DNA from: Pseudomonas sp. QS1027
GTDB taxonomy: Bacteria > Pseudomonadota > Gammaproteobacteria > Pseudomonadales > Pseudomonadaceae
NCBI RefSeq assembly: GCF_002814235.1
Contig: NZ_PHSU01000035.1
Coordinates: 1-64,000, forward strand
DNA: 64,000 nt
Direction: 5' to 3'
Positions 24,990 through 33,514 of this stretch are shown one piece after another (position 1 is the stretch's first letter; each line of letters opens with the position of its first letter). The notes beneath the pieces were generated by a model that worked only from the letters and a program-made list of their open reading frames with translations, was not told the origin of the DNA and searched no databases. Made by a program: the position numbers and the translations under genes.

Positions 24990-26642
24990 TCAATACTTGA
25001 TACAGACCAGCAGTGCTTCGTTGATCGGGCGCGCCTCATTTCCACCCGAGGCTTCAACTCGGATGGGGTGGCTGTGTTCTCCATCGTGGGTGATCAGGAT
25101 CGTATGAGTGTGGACAGGGACCGGAATAATGTTCAGATCATGGGTATGGGCACCGGACACCTGGGTGTATTGCGTGCCATAAAAGCCTGTACCGCCGCCG
25201 AAGTTGCCTTGGTCGGAGTTGGTGTAGCCCATGTGAAGTCCGTGAGAGTGTTCACCGGCAGCAGACACGCTCCCACTGTGGGTATGGCCCCCATCAGGCG
25301 TGGCAGAGCTGATATGGGTGTGTCGGCCGGCGTCATCCGATGAGGCGAGATGGTCGTGTTCGGCGTTCTGGTATAGCTGAAGGCTGCCCAACACCCTGTC
25401 CGGGTCCAGCCCCCGTCCGTCATCGAGCCCGCGGCTGAATAGCCCTCGACTGTCCCCGATGTTGAACGTGGTGCTGCCGTCGCCAGCGCCGTAACGGGTA
25501 CCAATCACCCTGAACAACTTGGCGTAGGCCGTGCGCGACACCTCTGAACCGTTACGCTTAAGCCAGCCCGGCGGCGCGGTCTCCATGTCGAACGCCGCGA
25601 CCATCCCCACCAGGGCGTCACTGATCTGCTGATTGAGATTGTTCAGCGCAGCCGTGGTCGCCAGGATCTCGCTGCTGTTCGTCTCCGGGTCGTCGCTTTT
25701 GGCATTCGGCAACTGGTCCAGGCCCACGTCACCTTTGGTGGTGGCCCGGGCGCGCAGTGCCGGATAGTCGCCGATCCGGGCGGCGAAGTGCTGGAGCAGA
25801 GGCCCATCGATGGGCTCGACCGGTCGACGATCCACCACGCGGGTGGTGTCAGGCAGATCAGCAATCGGAATGCAGTAGTGCCGCACTCCGGCGCTGTCGA
25901 TGTAGTCCTGCAGGTCGTCGCTGAATACCACGGCCCAGGTCGCGCCCCGGTCATTGAGGTCACGCTGCAGGGCGACATCCAGCCACGCAGTGGTCGGCAA
26001 ATCATCTGGAGCAACGGGTAGGACATCGAGCTGTTCGAGGCGGATACCTTCGACATAGGCCAGCCCGGGGTTGAGCTGATAGGCGCCATCAACCAGTTCA
26101 AGCGCCAGGGCTTCGCCAAAGAAACAGGCACGGCCGAACAACTCGCGATTGCTTCGACGCTCGCGCTCATCGATGCCGGCCAGGCGTACGGTGAAATCGT
26201 GTTGCCAGGTACTGGCGTCGATATGAATGGCCGTCAGCTCCTGGGCGCCGTCGAAGGCCACCAGGATATTGCGGGTGACGTTGTTGCCGATCTGATGCGG
26301 TGGGATGTTCTTGCGCTTTTCCTGGACGGGCACATAGGCCACGGTCAGCAGCACGTCCTCTTCCGTTTCCAGGCCCAACCAGTTCCAGTCGAAGTCACCG
26401 ATATCACTGCCCATCATCAGGCTGTACGCGACCTGGTTGGGGTTCACGAACCCTTTCTGCGTGTACGGCGCGGTGAATACGATTTGCTCGGGCGGCGGCT
26501 TGTCCGCCTCTCGGTCTACCGGCTGCTCCGGATCGAGATCGGGCACCAGGGCGAGGACGAAACGCCTCACGTCCAGCACTTCACCAGCGGCCTGTTTCTC
26601 GGCAATCAGGCGTTCGCCTGCCAGGGTAATCGCGGCGCCCAT
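24990..26642 (-). CDS. Tail fibre protein with collar domain and HxH-rich tip
   Basis: A 550-residue receptor-binding fibre. Residues about 1-150 match the DUF3751 tail-collar fibre N-terminus that docks to the baseplate (YTQKGFVNPNQVAYS). The later MAAFDMETAPPGWLKRNGSE is a tail collar domain. The last 130 residues hold seven HxH motifs (HDH, HTH, HTH, HSH, HTH, HTH, HSH), as in the iron-binding tip of T4 gp37. AGGAG precedes the ATG. It decides host range. Confidence 0.85.
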   Translation of the reverse strand: MGAAITLAGERLIAEKQAAGEVLDVRRFVLALVPDLDPEQPVDREADKPPPEQIVFTAPYTQKGFVNPNQVAYSLMMGSDIGDFDWNWLGLETEEDVLLTVAYVPVQEKRKNIPPHQIGNNVTRNILVAFDGAQELTAIHIDASTWQHDFTVRLAGIDERERRSNRELFGRACFFGEALALELVDGAYQLNPGLAYVEGIRLEQLDVLPVAPDDLPTTAWLDVALQRDLNDRGATWAVVFSDDLQDYIDSAGVRHYCIPIADLPDTTRVVDRRPVEPIDGPLLQHFAARIGDYPALRARATTKGDVGLDQLPNAKSDDPETNSSEILATTAALNNLNQQISDALVGMVAAFDMETAPPGWLKRNGSEVSRTAYAKLFRVIGTRYGAGDGSTTFNIGDSRGLFSRGLDDGRGLDPDRVLGSLQLYQNAEHDHLASSDDAGRHTHISSATPDGGHTHSGSVSAAGEHSHGLHMGYTNSDQGNFGGGTGFYGTQYTQVSGAHTHDLNIIPVPVHTHTILITHDGEHSHPIRVEASGGNEARPINEALLVCIKY

Positions 26643-26651
26643 GGGGCTCTC

Positions 26652-27176
26652 CTACAGCGTGGCGATCAGCGTTTGCTGGTCGTCGTTGAAGTCGACCGCT
26701 GCCAACAGCAGGGTGACGGGGGTGATGGTCACGAAGTCATAGCGTCGGCAGGTGCGCCCGTACTGCTGCACGATCACGCGCAGCAACTCGGGGTTATCGG
26801 ACAGCTGCGAATCACTGAGCTTGAGCAACACCACGTCCCAATCCCGATCAGGCAGCCGCTCCTCAATCTCGACGTAGCCGACGCCCAGGCGGTGCAGAAC
26901 CCGCATCAGACCGGCGGTGGAACCAGCATCCACCGAGTTGATAAAGGCGAACTTCACGCGCAGGCGGTACAGCGATTCGGGCTCACCGCGAAAGCGGGTG
27001 ATGTCCCGCTGCCAAGCCAGCAGATCCAGAATGTTCAGGTGGCACTGTTCGGCATCCATCTGCATTAGGGGCCACTGCAACCAGCCCTCGACCTTTGTCC
27101 ACCAGGCTTGGGCGCCGGATTTGAGCTTAGCCAGCTCCCCCGCGTTGAGCCAAAAAGGCAGATCGAGCTTAAGCAT
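26652..27176 (-). CDS. Phage tail protein I-like baseplate wedge protein
   Basis: A 174-residue protein encoded directly after the baseplate J gene, which it overlaps by 8 bp. The region LDLLAWQRDITRFRGEPESL YR followed by RVKFAFINSVDAGSTAG fits the Tail_P2_I/YmfQ-like wedge proteins that sit between J and the fibre. The order J-I-fibre is that of P2. Confidence 0.75.
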   Translation of the reverse strand: MLKLDLPFWLNAGELAKLKSGAQAWWTKVEGWLQWPLMQMDAEQCHLNILDLLAWQRDITRFRGEPESLYRLRVKFAFINSVDAGSTAGLMRVLHRLGVGYVEIEERLPDRDWDVVLLKLSDSQLSDNPELLRVIVQQYGRTCRRYDFVTITPVTLLLAAVDFNDDQQTLIATL

Positions 27177-28344
27177 CGAGCAGCACCTCCAGGCTTTCGA
27201 TCCGGGGAATGTTCAGGTCGGAAATAATGTCGGTGTTCTCGAAGTGCAGGGACTCGATGCGAGGGAACTGTTCGTGCAGCTCCTCGCCCAGGCGACTGAA
27301 TGAAAAGCGCGATTGCGGGTAGGTCAGGGTCGGCTGGTAGTCGCTGGCGGTGCTTTCGCGGAAGGCGGCGCGAATGAACTGTTCGACTTCGATCTGCAAG
27401 CGAGTCCGTTGTTCTGCGTCCAGATTTGGCCGGGGCCATAGCGTCAACGTGATGTTGTGCAAGGTTTCAGGCATCACCATCACGAGCATGTCGTCACCGT
27501 GGCCGTGGTTGCCACCGCCGCGAATGTACGCATTGATCCTTTCCAGGTATTCCGCCGCCGGCACGCCGGCCTCGAACAACACCAGTGCATTGGCGCTGCC
27601 CGGGCCCCGGGGGGCACCGTGCTCGAAGTACACACCGTCCAGACGAACACCCGGAAAGGACGCGATCATGGCACGGTAGACGGCATCGGTGTGGTACTGG
27701 TTGACGGCGGAGAACTGATTGCGCGTACGCAGGCGCAACTGGTCGTTGTGTTCGGCATCATCGCCAGGCTCGGCCAGCCAGTCTTCGGCGTTCACGACCT
27801 GGACGATGCCCGGCACCGGCACTGGGAGAATGGCGTAATACCCGGGCGCCAGATTGAAACCGCTACCGGCCTCGATCGCCTCCACCGGGATGGACAACTG
27901 AGCCTCGCCGTCCGCGAACACGCCGGGTAACGTGGTTTTCAGCTCGTACACGTGGCCGTTGATCGCCGCCGACTGAACCCGCGTGCCAAGGGGCACTTCC
28001 AGTGCGCCGGCTGCGCTGCCCCGGGTGAACAGCAATTCGCCTTTGGCCTTGGTGGCGGCTTTACGCTCGACGTTCACCGCCCAGGCCAGCATGTCCAGCC
28101 AGGCGTCCTCGGCGGTTTTGACAAAGAAGTTCGGCAGCACTGTGTCGATCACAAAGCGGATCAGCCACAGCACCGGCTTGGTCACCAGAGCGCTGACAAT
28201 CCGCCAGAACGGTGAAAAGGCACTGGTGTTGCTGAGCTTGCTGCCCTGGTCCGCCATCTCCTTTTCCCAGGCAGCTTTCAGCGTCGCCTCGGTGATTGGG
28301 ATACCGGCCTCTTTCAGCGCCTCTTCAAAATCCACATCGCTCAC
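27169..28344 (-). CDS. Baseplate J-like protein
   Basis: A 391-residue protein of the baseplate J family. The pattern LGTRVQSAAINGHVYEL, an AEAIEAGSGFNLAPG-like turn, and RLRTRNQF are typical of gpJ wedge proteins that form the baseplate ring with gpI and gpW. GTG at 28344 is the likely start, overlapping the upstream stop by four bases. It belongs to the HP1/K139-like group with DUF2586 sheath. Confidence 0.85.
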   Translation of the reverse strand: MSDVDFEEALKEAGIPITEATLKAAWEKEMADQGSKLSNTSAFSPFWRIVSALVTKPVLWLIRFVIDTVLPNFFVKTAEDAWLDMLAWAVNVERKAATKAKGELLFTRGSAAGALEVPLGTRVQSAAINGHVYELKTTLPGVFADGEAQLSIPVEAIEAGSGFNLAPGYYAILPVPVPGIVQVVNAEDWLAEPGDDAEHNDQLRLRTRNQFSAVNQYHTDAVYRAMIASFPGVRLDGVYFEHGAPRGPGSANALVLFEAGVPAAEYLERINAYIRGGGNHGHGDDMLVMVMPETLHNITLTLWPRPNLDAEQRTRLQIEVEQFIRAAFRESTASDYQPTLTYPQSRFSFSRLGEELHEQFPRIESLHFENTDIISDLNIPRIESLEVLLDA

Positions 28345-28658
28345 AGCGTCACCTTGAGATGACCGAATTTCACGGTGGTGGCGGTGACCAGGTACTGCCC
28401 CGGCGCTGTCGGGTGAATCCGTGCGGTGCCCGGCACCAGGCGTTCGTCAGCCTCCACCAGCAGTTCCATCTGCTGGATGCAATCGCGCTGGCGCAGACGA
28501 TCACGCTCGGCAACCAGCGTCACCAGCAACCCGCTGTCACGGATCATGTGGGCGATGTCCTGCGCAATGCTGGCGCGGTCGTCGACCAGCACCGGCTGAT
28601 TCGACGGGTCCAGCACCAGGTCGTTGTCGCTGATCAGCAGGTCGACGTATTCACTCAT
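28341..28658 (-). CDS. DUF2590 family phage protein (gpW-like position)
   Basis: A 105-residue protein starting MSEYVDLLISDNDLVLDP, typical of the DUF2590 family found between the tape measure and J genes of DUF2586-type phages; it is equivalent in place to gpW/gp25 baseplate proteins. The ATG overlaps the tape measure stop (ATGA), and its stop overlaps the J start. Confidence 0.82.
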   Translation of the reverse strand: MSEYVDLLISDNDLVLDPSNQPVLVDDRASIAQDIAHMIRDSGLLVTLVAERDRLRQRDCIQQMELLVEADERLVPGTARIHPTAPGQYLVTATTVKFGHLKVTL

Positions 28659-30616
28659 CCGGCCATCTCCAGCATTCCCTGTAGTTCGTGGCTGGTCATC
28701 GGTTTGCTGTTCTGGATGGTCAGGTGCTCGATATGGGTGCCCTTGTTCTGTGTGTTGCTGTTTTGGATGCTGGTCAGAAGCCCGCCGGGCGGTACCGCCG
28801 TGGCGCGGTTGGGGGAAAGCGAGGGAATGGCGGCATTGATGGTTTGTTGGGCGCGCTGCGCCGCCGCCAGACTGTCGAGATTCGGCCCAGCCGGCAGCTC
28901 GCCGAACTGGGTTTTGATGTCCACGCCGGGGATCTTGTTGAGCAGGGCGATCAGGCCGTTGATGGCACTGTGAAAGATCGCGACGATGCCGTCCCAGGCC
29001 GCCTTGGCCATGCCTGACCAGCCGCCCATGGAATCGAACCAGTCGGAGAGCGCTGTGAGCTGTTCGCTGACAAACTGGAAGGCGGCGCTGTTCATCAGGG
29101 CCGTGGTCCATTCGTCCCAGTAGTAGACGGCGGCCACGATCAACGCGCCGAGCGCGATGATGCCGGCGATGATCCAGGTAATCGGGTTGGCCCACAGCGC
29201 GGCGTTGACCAGCCAGATCGCGACTTGCCAGAGCAACATACCGGTGCGTGCGATGCCCATCCAGGTGTACAGCAACGAGAGGCCGGCCACGAACAGGGTA
29301 ATCATCGCGATGTGCCCAAGTAGGCGCAGTGCACCGTGCAGGTTGAGCAGGTTCCACAGCTTGAGCAATACGATCACGGGCACCGTCGCCGTGCGCCAGA
29401 CGCCGAACACAAAGGTCATCAGCGCGACCCCGGCCGTGAGGCCCATCACGGCCAAGGCGCTCAGGCCGATGATGCGGGTCAGGTTGGGGAAGAGCTTCGA
29501 CCAGCGCAGCACCGTATTACCGCCCTCGGCCAGCCGTTCCATCAGCGGATTGAGCACGGGCAGCAGGGCCTGGCCGAAGATGATCCGCACGGCGTTGACG
29601 GCCTCGCCGAAACGCTCCCACGGGTCCGCAATCGCCTGGGCCATCTCGATGGCTTTTTCCATGCCCTTGACCTTGCCGAGCTGGTCGATGCTGTTATTCA
29701 GGCCAGCGGTTTGATCAATCATCCCGGTGATAAAGCCCAACGCTACCTTGCTGCCAAAGGCCTTTTCGATCTGTTTCATCTCGGCCAGATCCAGCGTATC
29801 GCCGAACTTGCCTTTGAGTTTGTCCAGGATGCTGAGCAGGGGCAGGATGCGGCCCTGGCTATCGGTGAAGGACAGCCCCAACTTCTGCTGGGCGCCGTAC
29901 ACGCCGGCCAGAAACGCCTGGTACTTGGTCCCGGACTCGCTGCCACTCATCGTCGTTTGCAGCGTACCGAGCACCGCCAGTTGTTCGGTCATGCTGATGC
30001 CCATGCTGGTGGCCGTTGCGCCGAGGGACGAAAAGGCGCTGCTCATGCCCTGGCCGGTGGTCTTGAACATCTGTACCGCCATGGCGGTCTGGCCGGTCAG
30101 TTGTTCGACCCACTGGGCTTTGCCCATGGCATCGGCCTGATGCTTGAAAATCCCGTACATGGTGCCGACGTAGCCGGTGATGGTCGCGGCATCGGCCTTG
30201 GTGGCCTTGGCCAGTACGTTCGAGGCTTCGGTGAAGGTCGCCAGTTGCGTGCCAGTCAGCCCGGCAATCGCGCTCTGGATGTCATAGGCCGAGCTGACAA
30301 AGGCGCTGGCGTTGTTGCCGTAGGCGATGCTGAACGCCAGAGATTTTTGATTAAGCAGGTCCAGGGCATCCGCCGCCACGCCCAGACTCTGGACTTCGCC
30401 CAGGGCGGCCTGTTGGGCCAGGGCGGGGCCCATGGCCTGCTTGAGCGCGTAACCGGCGCCGACCATGCCGGCCAGCCCCAGACCCATCTGCTTGATGCCC
30501 TGCTGACCGCGCTGGCCGAGTTGGCTGAAAGAAGCATCGACAAGCTTCAACGGCTTGCTGACCTGGTCGACCAGGCGCAGGACAAAGTCGAGTTTGCTGG
30601 TGGCTGTCGCGGCCAT
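28655..30616 (-). CDS. Phage tail tape measure protein
   Basis: A 653-residue protein. It starts with a coiled segment (KLDFVLRLVDQVSKPLKLVD) and GMGLAGMVGAGYALKQAMGP, contains the conserved TP901-type core (SSAYDIQSAIAGLTGTQLAT), a hydrophobic middle around residues 390-500, and a helical tail. It sets tail length and fills the tube. It begins four bases after the stop of the frameshift product of the chaperone gene, the usual order. Confidence 0.9.
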   Translation of the reverse strand: MAATATSKLDFVLRLVDQVSKPLKLVDASFSQLGQRGQQGIKQMGLGLAGMVGAGYALKQAMGPALAQQAALGEVQSLGVAADALDLLNQKSLAFSIAYGNNASAFVSSAYDIQSAIAGLTGTQLATFTEASNVLAKATKADAATITGYVGTMYGIFKHQADAMGKAQWVEQLTGQTAMAVQMFKTTGQGMSSAFSSLGATATSMGISMTEQLAVLGTLQTTMSGSESGTKYQAFLAGVYGAQQKLGLSFTDSQGRILPLLSILDKLKGKFGDTLDLAEMKQIEKAFGSKVALGFITGMIDQTAGLNNSIDQLGKVKGMEKAIEMAQAIADPWERFGEAVNAVRIIFGQALLPVLNPLMERLAEGGNTVLRWSKLFPNLTRIIGLSALAVMGLTAGVALMTFVFGVWRTATVPVIVLLKLWNLLNLHGALRLLGHIAMITLFVAGLSLLYTWMGIARTGMLLWQVAIWLVNAALWANPITWIIAGIIALGALIVAAVYYWDEWTTALMNSAAFQFVSEQLTALSDWFDSMGGWSGMAKAAWDGIVAIFHSAINGLIALLNKIPGVDIKTQFGELPAGPNLDSLAAAQRAQQTINAAIPSLSPNRATAVPPGGLLTSIQNSNTQNKGTHIEHLTIQNSKPMTSHELQGMLEMAG

Positions 30617-30619
30617 GGT

Positions 30620-30808
30620 TTATCCCTTCAACGCCCTGGCAATCCCGTTGGCCACGGCGATTTCCATGCGATTCCAATAGTTGTCTTCCAGCCATTTGGC
30701 GGTGCCCAGGTTGTCGGCGGTGGGCGCCGCGCCGGGTAGCCAGCGTTCAGTCAGGGCCATCAGTTGGCCCAGGCTGTCCTCATTCAGTCGGTCTGCGCGT
30801 GCGATGGC
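30620..30808 (-). CDS. DUF6890-like segment, reached by -1 frameshift from the chaperone
   Basis: A 62-codon open frame with no upstream start of its own. It is in the -1 frame of the preceding chaperone and is entered at the heptamer A AAA AAG (30814-30808). A shift there makes a 150-residue product ending AVANGIARALKG, a typical DUF6890 end. An internal ATG at 30760 would give a 46-residue protein. The layout is that of the gpG/gpGT tail assembly pair of lambda and many other phages. Confidence 0.8.
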   Translation of the reverse strand, partial: AIARADRLNEDSLGQLMALTERWLPGAAPTADNLGTAKWLEDNYWNRMEIAVANGIARALKG

Positions 30809-31071
30809 TTTTTTACGACCACCTCGATGTCCGGGGCGTATTCCTCCAAGAGCAAGCCAGCCAGTTGCAGGGTCGTCATGGGATTGCGTAGGAAGGGGCG
30901 TAGCGCCTCGCGCTGATCCGCCTTGACGGTGTTGGTCAGCAGGTTGTTCGACGGTGCCACTTTGTTATTCGGGGTGACGGCATTGAAGTACTTGGTCACG
31001 TCCTGAGGGGCCAGGGTGAAAATGAAATCCTGCTCGCCGATCGCCAGGGTGATGTCGCGGTGCTCGTTCAT
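30784..31071 (-). CDS. Phage tail assembly chaperone (G-type)
   Basis: A 95-residue protein, MNEHRDITLAIGEQDFIFTL onward, with the features of putative tail assembly chaperones in P2-like DUF2586 phages. It helps load the tape measure protein. Near its 3' end the codons GTA AAA AAG hold a canonical slippery heptamer at 30814-30808, so a fraction of ribosomes should continue into the DUF6890-like frame. The ATG at 31071 is used; upstream codons would run into the plus-strand leader. Confidence 0.78.
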   Translation of the reverse strand: MNEHRDITLAIGEQDFIFTLAPQDVTKYFNAVTPNNKVAPSNNLLTNTVKADQREALRPFLRNPMTTLQLAGLLLEEYAPDIEVVVKKPSHAQTD

Positions 31072-31156
31072 AGAGGCTTCTCTACTCCGGTTAATGTCAT
31101 CGTTTTCGGACAGAGGGGTGAGTGGTTTCCCTTGCCCGCCTATGCCTCGAAATGAG

Positions 31157-31437
31157 GAGAAATAGCTTTCCAAAAAAACTCATATTTCCTACGCGTTTTG
31201 GACGTGGGAGAATGTTGTGTGCGCTTGCTGCTGGGTCTACATTCCTGTTGTCGCTGCAAATTCAGCGATGCGGGTTTCGCAGCCCGGTTGGTTGGCGCAC
31301 AGCGCCGCGTATGCGGTTTTTTTATGTCCGCGTTATGGCGGGCTGTGCGTAGGAGGCTTATGCCTGCCGGTTGCCAACTTTCCGGTCTGCGAACCTGCGT
31401 ACAGTTCGCCACCCTTGTATCGCAGCGAGTGTGGAGA
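31157..31437 (+). ncRNA. Structured leader RNA, copy 1 (in prophage)
   Basis: About 280 nt upstream of the DUF3077/DUF6124 gene, close to identical to 46903-47186. Predicted stems: GAAATA/TATTTC (31159-31164 with 31183-31188); a hairpin TCGCTG/CAGCGA near 31250-31267; CGGG/CCCG; closing stem GTTGGC (31291-31296) with GCCAAC (31373-31378); arm GCGCACAGC (31295-31303) with GCTGTGCGT (31342-31350) enclosing CCGC/GCGG plus T7; hairpin GTAGG/CCTGC; and GCGAAC/GTTCGC near 31390-31409. Several stems vary but stay paired in the other copies. Confidence 0.65.
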
Positions 31438-31468
31438 GCCCTTCTTAGCTAAAAGTTGGAGTTCCACA

Positions 31469-31831
31469 ATGGTTAAAAAAATCACCCCCGATCCGCCTGC
31501 CGTTTCCAACGGTTCTGTGAAATCAATGCGGCCGGATGCGGCTCGCTTGATCGATACCCTCGGTCTAACCCTCTCTAAAACCATCGATTACGATGACCCT
31601 TTCAAACCTACGATTTTTGCCATCCAACCAGGCGTCCAAGCCCAGGACGCGCTGACCTACGTGTCGAAATTGCTCGAAGTCGCCGAACTGAATGGAGACG
31701 AAATCAGCCTGCATACGAATCCGGTGGAGCGGTCGCTGTTCTGGGGCATGCTTCACTCGGTAGAAATAGCGCGGGCCGTGGTGGATGCCCTGCTTGAAGG
31801 TTCGTCTTCACCCCATCGCACGCCCCCTTAA
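31469..31831 (+). CDS. DUF3077/DUF6124-type small protein, prophage copy
   Basis: A 120-residue protein beginning MVKKITPDPPAVSNGSVKS. It has a conserved IFAIQPGVQAQDAL centre and a helical C-terminus GMLHSVEIARAVVDALLEG. The family is common in Pseudomonas and of unknown function. It is almost the same as the copy at 47217-47579. It lies on the plus strand inside the minus-strand tail operon, between chaperone and tube genes, with its own leader and terminator, as for a moron. Confidence 0.85.
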   Translation: MVKKITPDPPAVSNGSVKSMRPDAARLIDTLGLTLSKTIDYDDPFKPTIFAIQPGVQAQDALTYVSKLLEVAELNGDEISLHTNPVERSLFWGMLHSVEIARAVVDALLEGSSSPHRTPP

Positions 31832-31893
31832 TTGAAGTGGCGCATACCGCGGTTGGGTGACCTACCACACGCATGAAATGCAATCTCCACCAG

Positions 31894-31922
31894 CAGCCAC
31901 CGCTCCCGGTGGCTGTTTTTTT
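31894..31922 (+). terminator. Intrinsic terminator of the moron gene
   Basis: A perfect 9-bp stem CAGCCACCG/CGGTGGCTG with loop CTCC is followed by seven T. It ends 8 bp before the tube gene stop. A related hairpin lies at the 3' end of the damaged copy at 57930. Confidence 0.88.
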
Positions 31923-31930
31923 GCCGTCGT

Positions 31931-32380
31931 TCATCGCAGCCCCTCGGTTTCACTGGCATCCAGATAGGGCACTCCGTTGATACGGATAAAGTCCGGACTG
32001 GTGACATCGAACGGCACCTTGTGGAGCGTCTTCTGTCCGCCCTTGGGGTCGATGTCCAGCAAGCTGGAAATTTTCAGCCGACAGCCGAAGGCCTCGACGC
32101 GCAGTTCGTCGGTAGCGGTCTTGGCGAAGAACAACACGTCGAAGGGTTCCAGCTTGCGGAACGATCCGACGCGGCCGGCGGCCTCGATCAGCAACGAGAA
32201 GTTGGCGCTGTCGAGCTCGAACTCTCCGCTGGCTGCAACGTCGCCATCTACATGCCCATCGGGCACGCCTCGGGTCTGAGCTACGGCGCTGTTGTCGGTG
32301 ATGTCGAGGGTGGTTTTTTCGATATGCACCTGCAGGTCGCCCAGGTTCACGTCGAAGTTCATGCCGCTGATTCGGGCCAT
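31931..32380 (-). CDS. Phage tail tube protein (DUF2597)
   Basis: A 149-residue protein of the DUF2597 family (ISGMNFDVNLGDLQVHIEKT at the start, SGEFELDSANF in the middle), which follows the DUF2586 sheath gene in P2/HP1-like phages and forms the inner tail tube. It starts 3 bp after the sheath stop. In related phages a DksA-like gene, holin and lysozyme would follow; here the plus-strand moron does. Confidence 0.85.
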   Translation of the reverse strand: MARISGMNFDVNLGDLQVHIEKTTLDITDNSAVAQTRGVPDGHVDGDVAASGEFELDSANFSLLIEAAGRVGSFRKLEPFDVLFFAKTATDELRVEAFGCRLKISSLLDIDPKGGQKTLHKVPFDVTSPDFIRINGVPYLDASETEGLR

Positions 32381-32383
32381 GGG

Positions 32384-33502
32384 TTATTCCTCCTCGCCGG
32401 CAGACAGGTCCAGGGCAATATTGGCGGTCAGGTCCTTGGGGCAGTTGAAGGGCCGGACCTTGAAAAAGATCTCGATGGTGGTGCGGTTCTTCCACTGCAA
32501 CACCACGTCGCCTTCCTTGGGGGGCTCGATATCTCCGGGAAACTGTTCGCCGGCAAAGGTCACGGCGCGGGCCATTTCGCGCAGCGGTCGCATCAGCTTG
32601 AGTTTGGTGCTGGCCATGCTGTTGGGCGTGCTGTTGACCTTGCGATCAGCCACCAGGCGAATCAGCAAAAGCCGGATGCGTCGGGCTGCCTTGTCGACGA
32701 CACGCAGGTTTTCGATCACGGTAAAGTCGCTGCCCGGGGCATCCAGCAGGTTGGCGTCACCCCAAAACACCCCGGGATAGTCCGGATAAGTTTGCGGGAC
32801 CGACAGGCGCGCTTTATCCAGCTCGGCCAGGACCGAGGACGGTAGCGGCTGTTTTTCCTTGTCCGCGGGCGTTGGGCCCAGGCCGATCAGGGCACCGGTC
32901 GCCACGCGCATGGGGCTGTCAGCAATGCTGACCTCTGCCGTCGCCAGACGCCCGGCCAGTACGCCCAGGTCATTGCCGTGCAGTTGCGGGACGAGCACCA
33001 CGCGTGGGGCCGCAACACCGTTGGTCAAGGCGCGCTGCTCCGTCAGGTAGTCGGTCCATTCCTGGGTGGCCGCCGCAATACCGGCACTGGCCGCCATCAC
33101 AAAGACGCGGCGACCGTAACGGTTATTGAGCTCCACGGCCGCCGCGTGCAGGGCGGTCAGTTCGGTGGCAGCAGTGATGGGTTTGCTGATCACCACAGCC
33201 TCGACCGAGATGTTTTCAGTCTGTGACTTTTCCAGCGCGTCGGCCCAATTGCCGTCGGCCGCCAGGGGAATGGCCGTGCACGCCCAGCGATTGCCGCCGT
33301 TGAGGCGAGCCGCCGTGACCTGAGTTTTCAGGTCGGAGTCGTCCACACCCAGTTGGGCGTCCAGGTCGCTGTCGGTGTTCAGGGCCAGCAGCCTGCCGAC
33401 GTTCTTCGGCGCCGGGCCGATGAACAGGAAATAGCGCTCAATCTCCGTCACTGGGCCTTGTCCCAGGTTCAGATTGTTGACGCTGACTTTGCCTTGAGCC
33501 AT
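32384..33502 (-). CDS. Contractile tail sheath protein (DUF2586)
   Basis: A 372-residue protein of the DUF2586 family of sheath proteins (HP1/K139 group). Typical are the N-terminal VNNLNLGQGPVTEIERYFLF, the ALHAAAVELNNRYGRRVFV segment and the C-terminal KNRTTIEIFFKVRPFNCPKD. It encloses the tube and contracts on infection. It lies 12 bp after the virion morphogenesis gene. Confidence 0.88.
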   Translation of the reverse strand: MAQGKVSVNNLNLGQGPVTEIERYFLFIGPAPKNVGRLLALNTDSDLDAQLGVDDSDLKTQVTAARLNGGNRWACTAIPLAADGNWADALEKSQTENISVEAVVISKPITAATELTALHAAAVELNNRYGRRVFVMAASAGIAAATQEWTDYLTEQRALTNGVAAPRVVLVPQLHGNDLGVLAGRLATAEVSIADSPMRVATGALIGLGPTPADKEKQPLPSSVLAELDKARLSVPQTYPDYPGVFWGDANLLDAPGSDFTVIENLRVVDKAARRIRLLLIRLVADRKVNSTPNSMASTKLKLMRPLREMARAVTFAGEQFPGDIEPPKEGDVVLQWKNRTTIEIFFKVRPFNCPKDLTANIALDLSAGEEE

Positions 33503-33514
33503 GGAAAGGCCTCG

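Noticed and set aside
29336..30739. 467-codon plus-strand frame over the tape measure gene
   Set aside because: Shadow of a recognised phage gene; biased composition typical of antisense frames in GC-rich DNA.
31140..31412. Minus-strand frame antisense to leader copy 1
   Set aside because: Resemblance to the frame at 46925-47332 follows from the conserved leader; changes keep RNA pairing, not codons.
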